From Streptomycetaceae bacterium (GTDB lineage: Bacteria; Actinomycetota; Actinomycetes; Nanopelagicales; Nanopelagicaceae), in contig JAIYCF010000120.1 in assembly GCA_027488165.1 (NCBI GenBank), positions 1 to 27,382 of the forward strand: a stretch of DNA of 27,382 nt, written 5' to 3'. Of the stretch, positions 5,647 to 13,739 are shown piece by piece. The notes under the pieces are model-generated. The model was not told the DNA's origin. It worked only from the letters and a program-made list of their open reading frames with translations, and did not search any database. The translations under genes and the position numbers were made by a program. Within the stretch, counting starts at the first letter, position 1, and the number at the start of each line of letters is the position of its first letter.

Positions 5647-8253
5647 ATGGCCCAGAAGCGTTTATTACTTATCGACGGCCATTCAATGGCATATCGCGCC
5701 TTCTTTGCGCTACCTGCTGAGAATTTCACAACCGCGCAGGGTCAACACACGAATGCAATTTACGGCTTTGCCACGATGTTGATTTCACTTTTGAAAGACG
5801 AAAAACCAACGCATGTTGCAGTTGCCTTCGATGTTTCTCGCAAGACTTTCCGCACCGATATCTTCCCTGATTACAAAGCCAATCGAGCCAAGACCCCCGA
5901 TGAATTTAGATCTCAGATGTCTTACTTAAATGATTTGGTAAAGGGATTTGGAATAACGCAGTTTGCGCTTGAGGGTTACGAAGCAGATGACATCATCGCA
6001 ACTATCACCAAGCAGGCAGAGCGCGAAGGTGCTGAAGTTTTAATCTGTACCGGCGATCGTGACAGTTTTCAGTTGGTGACCGAAAAGACCACCGTGCTCT
6101 ATCCCAAGCGCGGAGTATCAGAGCTAGCGCGAATGACGCCAGATGCCGTGCAAGAGAAGTACGGAATGAGCCCTGACCAATATCCAGATTTTGCTGCGCT
6201 GCGCGGCGACCCCAGCGATAACTTGCCATCGATTCCCGGTGTTGGTGAAAAGACCGCTGCCAAGTGGATCGTTGAATATGGATCTCTAAAAGATTTGATT
6301 TCCAACGTCGATAAAGTAGGCGGAAAAGTTGGCCAATCACTGCGTGACAATATTGACGATGTAATCCGCAACCGTGAGCTAACTCAACTCGCTCACGATG
6401 CCCCAATTCAATACCAAATCGATGCACTTGCTTGGGCCGGGGTCGTGGAAAGTGATCTCACTAAGTTATTTGAACAGCTCGAATTTAGAACCCTGAAAGA
6501 TCGCTTAAAGCCGATTCTCAATCCAGATTCTGTTACAAAAGAGGTTAAGGCGAAAAACGTCAGTGATGAGTTCACGCTCTTTGCCCCTGTGATGGAAGGA
6601 GGAACGCTTTCTGCGGAAGAGTTAAGCGAGAAGATTTCTCAGCACCCAGGAGATATTGCCTTATCTTTTGAGCTAGTTGATGAGAAGTTGCATCGCTATG
6701 CCGTTGCCTTTAGCCCAAGTGATGTCTACTTAATCCATTCTGCGCAAATGGGGGAGTGGGCCCAAGATCCTAAAGTTTCGAAGATTGCACATGATGCAAA
6801 GTCACTTGCTCGTGAAAATCTACTTGATGGAGTCGTTTTCGATACTGCACTTGCCGCCTACTTAGTTAACCCTGGCGTGCGTGCACAAGAACTAGCTGAT
6901 CTGTTAGAGCGCTGGGGAGATGGCGCCCAAATTGATTCTTCATCTCCGGAGCAAACGCTAATTTCTAGCGCAGCTGCGCTCTTTAAACTTAGAGATTCAT
7001 TGTTAACCGAGATGAAGGATCGCGGCGTATTTGCGCTCTTTACAGATCTAGAGCTTCCGATAGCTCATCTGCTCGCAGTTATGGAGAACCGCGGTATCGC
7101 AGTTGATCGCAAGGAGTTAGAGAAGTTAGCAGTGTTCTTCGAAGGTGAAGTGGCCCGCGAGACAAAGGCGGCTCATCAAGCCGCCGGCCATGAATTTAAT
7201 GTGGCATCTCCAAAACAACTACAAGTTGTTCTCTTCGAGGAGCTCAATCTTCCTAAGACAAAGAAGATCAAGACTGGTTTCACAACCGATGCTGAGGCGC
7301 TCAACTGGTTATTTGAGAAGACCAAGCATCCGCTCCTTGAATCGCTTCTGCGTATTCGCGAGACAAAGAAACTTGGCACAACTGTTGAAGGCCTTATCGC
7401 TGAGATAGGTAAAGATGGGCGGATCCGCACCCACTTTGCGCAAACCGTTGCAGCAACAGGGCGTCTTTCATCTGTTGGACCAAACTTGCAGAACATTCCG
7501 GTGCGCACCGAAGAGGGCCGCAGCATCCGTAACGCCTTTATCGCAGGCACAGGATTTAGTGGACTCTTAACCGCTGATTACAGTCAGATCGAAATGCGCA
7601 TCATGGCCCATCTCTCTAACGATGCAGGTCTACTTGCCGCATTTGAAACTGGCGAAGATCTGCATGCCACTGTTGCTGGTCTTGTATTTGGCGTAAAGGC
7701 AAATGAAGTTGATTCAGAGATGCGCCGTCAGATTAAAGCAATGTCATATGGACTTGCCTACGGATTGAGTTCTTATGGCCTTGCCGCACAGCTAGATCTC
7801 TCACCTCCGGCTGCGCAGGATTTAATGGATCGTTACTTCCAGCGCTTTGGTGGAATCCGTGACTACTTAAGTAGCGTTGTAGAACAAGCGCGTAAAGTTG
7901 GATATACCGAGACAGTTATGGGGCGCAGACGATATCTGCCAGATTTAATGCACGACAATCGGCAACGCCGTGAGATTGCAGAACGAATGGCGTTAAATGC
8001 GCCTATTCAAGGTTCGGCGGCAGACATAATTAAGCAGGCGATGCTAAATGTGCAGCGAGCGTTGTTACGCGAGAACTTGAAGTCACGCCTTTTGCTACAA
8101 GTTCACGATGAATTAATTCTTGAAGTTGTTGCAGGCGAAGAGGAAGCTCTGACTAATTTGGTCCGTCGCGAAATGGGTTCGGCATTCCCGCTTAAAGCAC
8201 CGCTAGATGTCAGCGTTGGTATCGGAAAGAGTTGGAACGAAGCCGCGCATTAA
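5647..8253 (+). CDS. polA: DNA polymerase I, proofreading domain degenerate
   Basis: An 868-residue family A polymerase, normal length. The N-terminal ~290 residues are the 5'-3' flap nuclease (LLIDGHSMAYRAFFAL, AFDVSRKTFR, EADDIIATI, TGDRDSFQLV, GDPSDNLPSIPGVGEKTA). The middle region (about 315-480) has the 3'-5' exonuclease fold but not its acidic residues: the first site reads LSFELV around 339-344 instead of FDxE, and the other two positions are also replaced. The polymerase domain carries motif A DYSQIEMR (D644), motif B RRQIKAMSYGLAYG (K697) and motif C HDEL (H820, D821). Roles are Okazaki-fragment maturation and gap filling, including the patches left by the UvrABC genes of this window. 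The ATG was chosen from the family N-terminus MAQKRLLLIDGHS. Confidence 0.96.
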   Translation: MAQKRLLLIDGHSMAYRAFFALPAENFTTAQGQHTNAIYGFATMLISLLKDEKPTHVAVAFDVSRKTFRTDIFPDYKANRAKTPDEFRSQMSYLNDLVKGFGITQFALEGYEADDIIATITKQAEREGAEVLICTGDRDSFQLVTEKTTVLYPKRGVSELARMTPDAVQEKYGMSPDQYPDFAALRGDPSDNLPSIPGVGEKTAAKWIVEYGSLKDLISNVDKVGGKVGQSLRDNIDDVIRNRELTQLAHDAPIQYQIDALAWAGVVESDLTKLFEQLEFRTLKDRLKPILNPDSVTKEVKAKNVSDEFTLFAPVMEGGTLSAEELSEKISQHPGDIALSFELVDEKLHRYAVAFSPSDVYLIHSAQMGEWAQDPKVSKIAHDAKSLARENLLDGVVFDTALAAYLVNPGVRAQELADLLERWGDGAQIDSSSPEQTLISSAAALFKLRDSLLTEMKDRGVFALFTDLELPIAHLLAVMENRGIAVDRKELEKLAVFFEGEVARETKAAHQAAGHEFNVASPKQLQVVLFEELNLPKTKKIKTGFTTDAEALNWLFEKTKHPLLESLLRIRETKKLGTTVEGLIAEIGKDGRIRTHFAQTVAATGRLSSVGPNLQNIPVRTEEGRSIRNAFIAGTGFSGLLTADYSQIEMRIMAHLSNDAGLLAAFETGEDLHATVAGLVFGVKANEVDSEMRRQIKAMSYGLAYGLSSYGLAAQLDLSPPAAQDLMDRYFQRFGGIRDYLSSVVEQARKVGYTETVMGRRRYLPDLMHDNRQRREIAERMALNAPIQGSAADIIKQAMLNVQRALLRENLKSRLLLQVHDELILEVVAGEEEALTNLVRREMGSAFPLKAPLDVSVGIGKSWNEAAH

Positions 8254-8264
8254 AAGGTCTTGTT

Positions 8265-9491
8265 TTAGGTAGCGCTGTTGCTCAAATCTTCAATAGCCGC
8301 AAGATCTTCTTCATCTGTAGGAAGATCGTTAGCTGCTGCAAGACGGCCTCGTCCGATTGTAAGAATTACAAATCCGGTAAGAATCATCAGTGGAAGCATC
8401 GCAAGACCGTAACGCGGTGACAGGTGTTCCGAAACTATTCCACCAACAGCAGCACCAACTGCCATGAAAGATCCTTCAACGCTCCAGATCCATCCCAGTG
8501 AAGATGTCTGTGATCCCTTAGGGCGAACAGCTTCTAAAACTTCAAAGTAAAAGACTTGTACTGCGCCACCCAGAAATCCGATAGATGCTCCGACTAAAGC
8601 CATGGTCCAATCGGGATATGTAAATGCAATTGGAAGACAAGCAACTCCCCAGAGGAAGTAAGCGCGACGAAGGGCTGAAAGTGGCGCCAGTTTCTTAGAA
8701 ACTAGTCCACCTAGAAGGCCTCCAATAACGGTAGCGGTTCCAAATGCTGCAAAGATCCAAGCAACGCGATGTGGAACATTCTCTTGGGTTGCAAATGCCG
8801 GAACGGCGACGTCAAAGACACCCCAACCAAATCCGATAAAACATCCTTCAAACATCAATAACTGGATAGCGCGACTTTGTAGCAGGCGCTCCTGACCCTT
8901 TACCTTTTTCTCCGGGATCCAATTTCGCGAAACCGATGTAAACGCGAGCGCAATTCCTCCCGTCAACATTAAGGCAGCGGTTACATCAAGAGCTAAATAT
9001 GGACGTGAAGATAGCGCCAGCGCTGTTACAACAACCGGTCCAACAACTGATGTTGAACTCATCATCGCTGAATCAAATGCATAAGCCGTACGCAGATAAG
9101 TTGCCGGAACAATATCCTTCCAAAGCGGTCTTACCGAAAGATTAATTGGGGGAGCGCTAATTCCAAGTAAGAAAGCGGTAATCAGGATGGAACGCGAAGT
9201 ATCCATTTGGTTAAGCGCGAGGATTAAAAGGGTGTAACCCGGAACAAGAATGCGCAACGGCCATTTCTGACCCCAGCGATCCATTATCGATCCTCGAATT
9301 CCAGCAGTCACCGCACCGGCTAGAGAGTTCAAACCAATTGCGAATCCGGCTATTGCAAAAGAAGCAGTACTTTGCTCAGCTTTAAAGAAAATTCCCAGAC
9401 TGATCATGCCGTAGGCCAAGCGCGCAGGAAATGCTGCAATACCCAATGAGATCACTTGGGGAAATGCAAATAACTCCTTGTAGCGCTTCAT
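8265..9491 (-). CDS. Major facilitator superfamily transporter, substrate unknown
   Basis: A 408-residue polytopic membrane protein with roughly twelve hydrophobic segments. The cytoplasmic loop after the second segment has the MFS motif A in the form GSIMDRWGQKWPLR (from residue 67). A charged central loop (SRNWIPEKKVKGQERLLQSR) separates two six-helix halves, and the C-terminus is an acidic cytoplasmic tail (LPTDEEDLAAIEDLSNSAT). It resembles drug/metabolite efflux-type MFS proteins, but no residue pattern identifies the substrate. It is convergent with polA (11 bases apart) and divergent from rpsA (113 bases). Confidence 0.8.
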   Translation of the reverse strand: MKRYKELFAFPQVISLGIAAFPARLAYGMISLGIFFKAEQSTASFAIAGFAIGLNSLAGAVTAGIRGSIMDRWGQKWPLRILVPGYTLLILALNQMDTSRSILITAFLLGISAPPINLSVRPLWKDIVPATYLRTAYAFDSAMMSSTSVVGPVVVTALALSSRPYLALDVTAALMLTGGIALAFTSVSRNWIPEKKVKGQERLLQSRAIQLLMFEGCFIGFGWGVFDVAVPAFATQENVPHRVAWIFAAFGTATVIGGLLGGLVSKKLAPLSALRRAYFLWGVACLPIAFTYPDWTMALVGASIGFLGGAVQVFYFEVLEAVRPKGSQTSSLGWIWSVEGSFMAVGAAVGGIVSEHLSPRYGLAMLPLMILTGFVILTIGRGRLAAANDLPTDEEDLAAIEDLSNSAT

Positions 9492-9500
9492 AGATCATTC

Positions 9501-9506
9501 ATTCTA
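9501..9506 (-). promoter_or_regulatory. Candidate -10 element of the MFS gene (TAGAAT on the minus strand)
   Basis: TAGAAT is nine bases upstream of the start codon, giving a leader of only about two bases. No clear -35 element is visible at the expected distance. Confidence 0.4.
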
Positions 9507-9515
9507 CGCACGGAT

Positions 9516-9545
9516 TTGCCCTAAATACCGCTAAAACCGTACGCT
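9516..9545 (+). promoter_or_regulatory. Candidate rpsA promoter (-35 TTGCCC, -10 TACGCT, 18-base spacer)
   Basis: TTGCCC at 9516-9521 and TACGCT at 9540-9545 give a start near 9552 and a leader of about 53 bases. The leader begins just before the inverted repeat CCAGAA-AGG-TTCTGG at 9558-9572. The hexamers are moderate matches, so this is provisional. Confidence 0.4.
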
Positions 9546-9557
9546 TACGCCCGTTCA

Positions 9558-9572
9558 CCAGAAAGGTTCTGG
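9558..9572 (+). promoter_or_regulatory. Inverted repeat CCAGAA-AGG-TTCTGG in the rpsA leader
   Basis: Perfect six-base arms separated by three bases, 32 bases before the rpsA start. In RNA it would form a small hairpin. S1 genes are autoregulated through leader RNA structure in some bacteria; whether this hairpin does so is inference only. Confidence 0.35.
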
Positions 9573-9604
9573 AGTCCTATTACTTTCTATCCCTACGGAG
9601 CAAC

Positions 9605-10960
9605 TTGAGCACATCATCACCAGTCGTAGCAGTTAACGACATTGGATCAGCAGCAGATTTCCTTGCAGCAATCGAAGGCACAATCAGAAATTTCAATGAC
9701 GGCGATTTAGTCGTCGGAACAGTAGTCCAAGTAGATCGCGAAGAAGTTCTTCTTGATATTGGTTACAAGACAGAAGGCGTAATCCCTTCACGCGAACTCT
9801 CAATCCGCCACGATGCAGATCCAAATGACATTGTTAAGGTCGGCGACCGTATTGAAGCGCTCGTTCTCCAAAAGGAAGATAAAGAAGGCCGCACAATTCT
9901 CTCAAAGAAGCGCGCACAGTACGAGCGCGCCTGGGGCGAAATCGAAGGCAAGAAAGAACGCGACGAAGTTGTCGTCGGTACAGTTATTGAAGTTGTTAAG
10001 GGCGGCTTGATCGTTGATATCGGTCTTCGCGGCTTCTTGCCAGCATCACTCGTTGAAATGCGTCGCGTACGCGATCTAACTCCTTACATCGGTAAGGAAG
10101 TTGAGGCTCGCATTATCGAACTCGACAAGAACCGCAATAACGTTGTTCTTTCACGCCGCGCATTCCTTGAGCAGACTCAATCTGAGTCACGTACAACATT
10201 CTTGAACCAGCTACAAAAGGGCCAAGTTCGTACCGGCGTTATCTCATCAATCGTTAACTTCGGTGCATTCGTTGACCTTGGTGGCGTAGACGGTCTCGTT
10301 CACGTCTCAGAGCTTTCATGGAAGCACATCGATCACCCAGGCGAAGTTGTTGAAGTTGGCGATGAAGTAACCGTTGAAGTTCTCGAAGTTGATTTCGAGC
10401 GCGAGCGTGTTTCACTTTCTCTAAAGGCAACTCAAGAAGATCCATGGCAGGCATTTGCTCGCACTCACACAATCAACCAGGTTGTTCCAGGTGTGGTTAC
10501 AAAGCTTGTTCCATTCGGTGCATTCATTCGTGTCCACGAAGGAATTGAAGGACTTGTTCACATCTCAGAGTTGGCAGAACGCCATGTTGAGATCCCAGAG
10601 CAGGTTGTTGCTGTAGATGACGAACTATTTGTAAAGATTATCGATATCGATCTTGAGCGTCGTCGCATCTCACTATCTCTTAAGCAAGCAAATGAAGGCC
10701 ACGAAGTTGAGATCGAAGCATTCGATCCAACTCAATACGGCATGGCAGCTCGCTATGACGCAGAAGGTAACTTCATCTACCCAGAAGGTTTTGATCCTGA
10801 TACTCAGGAATGGAAGCCGGGCCATGAAGCACAACGCGAAGAGTGGGAACGTCAATACCAAGAAGCACAAACTCGCTTCTTAGCTCATAAGAAGCAGAAG
10901 GCTGAAGCAAAAGCTGCAGATGCCGCTGCTCCTGCTGCAGAAGAAGTTGCTGCTGAATAA
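9605..10960 (+). CDS. rpsA: 30S ribosomal protein S1
   Basis: A 451-residue protein with four S1/OB-fold domains at about 32-104, 119-186, 205-275 and 290-360, followed by a charged, Ala/Glu-rich tail. Domain motifs include LLDIGYKTEGVIPSRELS, VDIGLRGFLPASLVE, VNFGAFVDLGGVDGLVHVSELS and VPFGAFIRVHEGIEGLVHIS. Four domains rather than six is usual for actinobacterial S1, and the tail is somewhat shorter than I recall for Streptomyces. It binds mRNA on the small subunit. The start is TTG at 9605, supported by GGAG (9597-9600) and by the conserved N-terminal VAVNDIG; there is no in-frame ATG before the domain begins. Codon choice is biased toward TCA, ACA and CCA, like livK and gap. Confidence 0.95.
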   Translation: MSTSSPVVAVNDIGSAADFLAAIEGTIRNFNDGDLVVGTVVQVDREEVLLDIGYKTEGVIPSRELSIRHDADPNDIVKVGDRIEALVLQKEDKEGRTILSKKRAQYERAWGEIEGKKERDEVVVGTVIEVVKGGLIVDIGLRGFLPASLVEMRRVRDLTPYIGKEVEARIIELDKNRNNVVLSRRAFLEQTQSESRTTFLNQLQKGQVRTGVISSIVNFGAFVDLGGVDGLVHVSELSWKHIDHPGEVVEVGDEVTVEVLEVDFERERVSLSLKATQEDPWQAFARTHTINQVVPGVVTKLVPFGAFIRVHEGIEGLVHISELAERHVEIPEQVVAVDDELFVKIIDIDLERRRISLSLKQANEGHEVEIEAFDPTQYGMAARYDAEGNFIYPEGFDPDTQEWKPGHEAQREEWERQYQEAQTRFLAHKKQKAEAKAADAAAPAAEEVAAE

Positions 10961-10978
10961 GTAATAACAATTAAGGTA

Positions 10979-11007
10979 AAGGGCTCACCTGCGGGTGGGC
11001 CCTTTTC
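10979..11007 (+). terminator. Intrinsic terminator of rpsA
   Basis: The arms AAGGGCTCACC (10979-10989) and GGTGGGCCCTT (10994-11004) pair over 11 positions with one G-U pair around a TGCG loop, and the right arm runs into TTTT. It lies 18 bases after the rpsA stop and isolates rpsA from the coaE-uvr run. Confidence 0.9.
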
Positions 11008-11032
11008 TTATGTATTACCGCAACCTCGCAGG

Positions 11033-11038
11033 TAGAGT
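11033..11038 (+). promoter_or_regulatory. Candidate -10 element of coaE (TAGAGT), leaderless arrangement
   Basis: TAGAGT is followed by seven bases and then the coaE ATG. No convincing Shine-Dalgarno sequence lies at normal spacing, and the rpsA terminator just upstream means coaE needs its own promoter. Confidence 0.5.
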
Positions 11039-11045
11039 CTGAGCC

Positions 11046-11636
11046 ATGTTGGTCGTAGCTCTCACCGGCGGAATCGGTGCCGGTAAATCTCTAGTGGCAC
11101 AGTATTTCTCTGAACTCGGTGCGCGAGTAGTCGATGCAGATCAACTATCAAGAATTGCAATTGAGCGTGGCTCGGAAGGATTCGATGAAGTCATCACACG
11201 ATTTGGTGAGAGCGTCTTGCGTAACGGAGATATCGATCGCAAAGCGCTAGGTGAAATAGTTTTTAAGGATAAGAGCGCGAAGGCAGATCTCGAAGCGATT
11301 ATCCATCCGCGCGTTCGCGAACTTTTCTTTGAAGTTGTCAACGATCTCGCCGCAGATGAAATTCTGATTTATGAAATCCCACTGCTTGTCGAAACAGGCG
11401 CTGCTAGTAATTTTGATCAGATCATTACCGTCGAAGCAGATCTCGAGATTCGTAAATCCAGACTCTTGAAGCGCGGCATGTTTATCTCAGAAATTGAATC
11501 GCGCTTGGCTGCGCAGGCTTCACCTGCTGAGCGTGAAGCCGTTGCTACCCACATAATCGAAAATAGTGGCGATGAAGATCAGCTGCTGCGCAAGGTGGAA
11601 AACCTCTGGGAGGAACTCCAGCGCCTTTCAAAGTAG
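11046..11636 (+). CDS. coaE: Dephospho-CoA kinase
   Basis: A 196-residue P-loop kinase catalysing the last step of coenzyme A synthesis, the ATP-dependent 3'-phosphorylation of dephospho-CoA. The N-terminus VALTGGIGAGKSLVAQYF contains Walker A. VVDADQLSR supplies the catalytic aspartate, and EAIIHPRVRELF and YEIPLLVETG are the conserved CoA-domain and lid motifs. Many actinobacterial CoaE proteins have an extra C-terminal GrpB-like domain; this one has only the kinase. The ATG gives the standard N-terminus. It ends nine bases before uvrB. Confidence 0.95.
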   Translation: MLVVALTGGIGAGKSLVAQYFSELGARVVDADQLSRIAIERGSEGFDEVITRFGESVLRNGDIDRKALGEIVFKDKSAKADLEAIIHPRVRELFFEVVNDLAADEILIYEIPLLVETGAASNFDQIITVEADLEIRKSRLLKRGMFISEIESRLAAQASPAEREAVATHIIENSGDEDQLLRKVENLWEELQRLSK

Positions 11637-11639
11637 GCT
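11634..11639 (+). promoter_or_regulatory. Candidate -10 element of uvrB (TAGGCT), leaderless arrangement
   Basis: TAGGCT overlaps the coaE stop codon (TAG, 11634-11636) and is followed by six bases and the uvrB ATG. The AGGA at 11640-11643 is only two bases from the ATG, too close for a normal ribosome-binding site. This could be an internal promoter for the uvr genes. Confidence 0.42.
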
Positions 11640-11645
11640 AGGAAA

Positions 11646-13739
11646 ATGCGCCCGATATCTGATCTCCAAAGAAAGGTTCACCCTTTTCAGGTAATCAGCG
11701 ATTACGTTCCAGCAGGAGATCAGCCGCAGGCGATCGAAGAGATCGTTACCCGCATAAACGCTGGCGAGAAAGATGTCGTACTCCTCGGTGCAACTGGTAC
11801 TGGTAAATCTGCAACGACCGCCTGGCTAATTGAGCGCTTACAGCGTCCAACTTTGGTGCTTGCACCTAACAAGACTCTCGCCGCGCAATTAGCTAACGAG
11901 TTCCGAGAGTTACTGCCCAATAACGCAGTCGAATACTTTGTCTCGTATTACGACTATTACCAACCTGAGGCCTACGTTCCGCAGACCGATACTTTTATCG
12001 AAAAAGATTCCAGCGTTAACGATGAGGTCGAACGGTTGCGACATTCAGCAACTAATTCACTTCTAACTCGCCGCGATGTAATCGTGGTTGCCACCGTCTC
12101 ATGCATCTACGGTCTGGGTACGCCGCAGGAGTACATCGACCGCATGATTCGTCTCAAAGTCGGCGATGAGATTGAACGTAACCAGCTACTTCGCAGATTC
12201 GTTGATGTTCAGTACTCACGTAACGATATGGCCTTTGAGCGCGGCACCTTCCGCGTCCGTGGCGACACCATTGAAATCATTCCGATGTATGAGGAACTCG
12301 CTATCCGCATCGAGATGTTCGGCGATGAGATCGAAAAGATTATGACTCTGCACCCACTTACCGGCGAGATCATTCGCGACGAAACCGAGATCTATATCTT
12401 CCCGGCGACGCACTATGCGGCGGGCCCAGAAACGATGAAACGTGCCATGGGTGAAATCGAAGATGAACTGCAGATTCAACTCAATCTCTTTGAGAAACAG
12501 GGCAAGCTTCTAGAAGCGCAACGTCTGCGCATGCGTACAACTTTTGATCTCGAGATGATGCAACAACTTGGATTCTGTTCGGGCATCGAAAACTATTCAC
12601 GTCACCTAGATGGTCGCGAACCTGGGTCCGCGCCGAACTGTCTCCTTGATTATTTTCCAGAAGATTTCTTGGTCGTCATCGATGAAAGCCACGTAACTGT
12701 GCCACAAATCGGCGCTATGTATGAAGGCGATGCTTCACGTAAGCGCACACTCGTTGATCATGGTTTCCGTCTACCGAGCGCTCTCGATAACCGCCCATTA
12801 CGTTGGCCAGAATTTCTAGAACGCGTTGGTCAAACTGTCTATCTATCTGCAACTCCCGGAAAGTATGAGATGGAGAAAGTTGGGGGAGATGTTGTTGAAC
12901 AAGTAATCCGCCCAACCGGATTGGTAGATCCAGCGATCATCATTAAGCCAATTAAGGGCCAGATTGATGATTTGTTAAATGAGATTAATATCCGCGCTGC
13001 CAAGAATGAACGTGTACTCGTAACTACGCTAACTAAGAAGATGTCCGAAGATTTAACAGATTATCTGCAAGAACGTGGCGTTCGGGTTCGCTATCTGCAT
13101 TCTGAAGTAGACACTTTGCGCCGCGTCGAACTGCTTCGTGAACTCCGCTCAGGCGAATACGATGTCTTGATCGGTATCAACCTGCTGCGCGAAGGTTTGG
13201 ATCTTCCTGAAGTTTCCCTTGTCGCAATCTTGGATGCTGATAAAGAGGGCTTCTTGCGGTCTGCAACATCGCTAATTCAAACTATCGGTCGTGCGGCACG
13301 TAACGTCTCAGGTGAAGTTCATATGTATGCCGACAACATCACCAAGTCGATGGCACAGGCGATTGATGAGACCAATCGTCGTCGCGCTAAGCAAGTTGCC
13401 TATAACCTGGAACGCGGTGTTGATCCGCAGCCACTCCGTAAGAAAATCGCCGACATCACCGACACGATCGCCCGCGAGAGCGATGACACCGATGAACTTA
13501 TGGCAGCTCGCAAATCAAGCGGTAAAGGAAAGGCGGCCACATCGGTTCTTGATATCGGGTTTAACGCGCGCACGGTGATTTCGCTGCCGCGCCAGGAACT
13601 ACTCGCCTTGATAGGCTCGCTCACCGAACAGATGCGCAGCGCTGCTGGTGATCTACAGTTCGAACTCGCGGCAAGGTTGCGTGATGAAATTAGAGAGCTC
13701 AAGAAAGAGCTCCGCGGAATGGATGAGGCGGGAATCTAA
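11646..13739 (+). CDS. uvrB: Excinuclease ABC subunit B
   Basis: A 697-residue UvrB, full length. Walker A is GATGTGKS (residues 48-55). The damage-probing beta-hairpin region YYDYYQPEAYVPQTDTFIEK begins near residue 100, the DESH box is near residue 345, and helicase motifs VYLSATPG and TIGRAARN are present. A C-terminal UVR motif (about 655-690: LQFELAARLRDEIRELKKEL) binds the matching motif in UvrC. UvrB is loaded by UvrA onto damaged DNA and verifies the lesion before UvrC cuts. It is the first of three excision-repair genes joined without spacers. Confidence 0.97.
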   Translation: MRPISDLQRKVHPFQVISDYVPAGDQPQAIEEIVTRINAGEKDVVLLGATGTGKSATTAWLIERLQRPTLVLAPNKTLAAQLANEFRELLPNNAVEYFVSYYDYYQPEAYVPQTDTFIEKDSSVNDEVERLRHSATNSLLTRRDVIVVATVSCIYGLGTPQEYIDRMIRLKVGDEIERNQLLRRFVDVQYSRNDMAFERGTFRVRGDTIEIIPMYEELAIRIEMFGDEIEKIMTLHPLTGEIIRDETEIYIFPATHYAAGPETMKRAMGEIEDELQIQLNLFEKQGKLLEAQRLRMRTTFDLEMMQQLGFCSGIENYSRHLDGREPGSAPNCLLDYFPEDFLVVIDESHVTVPQIGAMYEGDASRKRTLVDHGFRLPSALDNRPLRWPEFLERVGQTVYLSATPGKYEMEKVGGDVVEQVIRPTGLVDPAIIIKPIKGQIDDLLNEINIRAAKNERVLVTTLTKKMSEDLTDYLQERGVRVRYLHSEVDTLRRVELLRELRSGEYDVLIGINLLREGLDLPEVSLVAILDADKEGFLRSATSLIQTIGRAARNVSGEVHMYADNITKSMAQAIDETNRRRAKQVAYNLERGVDPQPLRKKIADITDTIARESDDTDELMAARKSSGKGKAATSVLDIGFNARTVISLPRQELLALIGSLTEQMRSAAGDLQFELAARLRDEIRELKKELRGMDEAGI

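Noticed and set aside
6005..6427. Minus-strand 140-residue frame inside polA
   Set aside because: Lies opposite the conserved flap-nuclease motifs of PolA; composition is that of an antisense shadow (Arg/His/Trp-rich).
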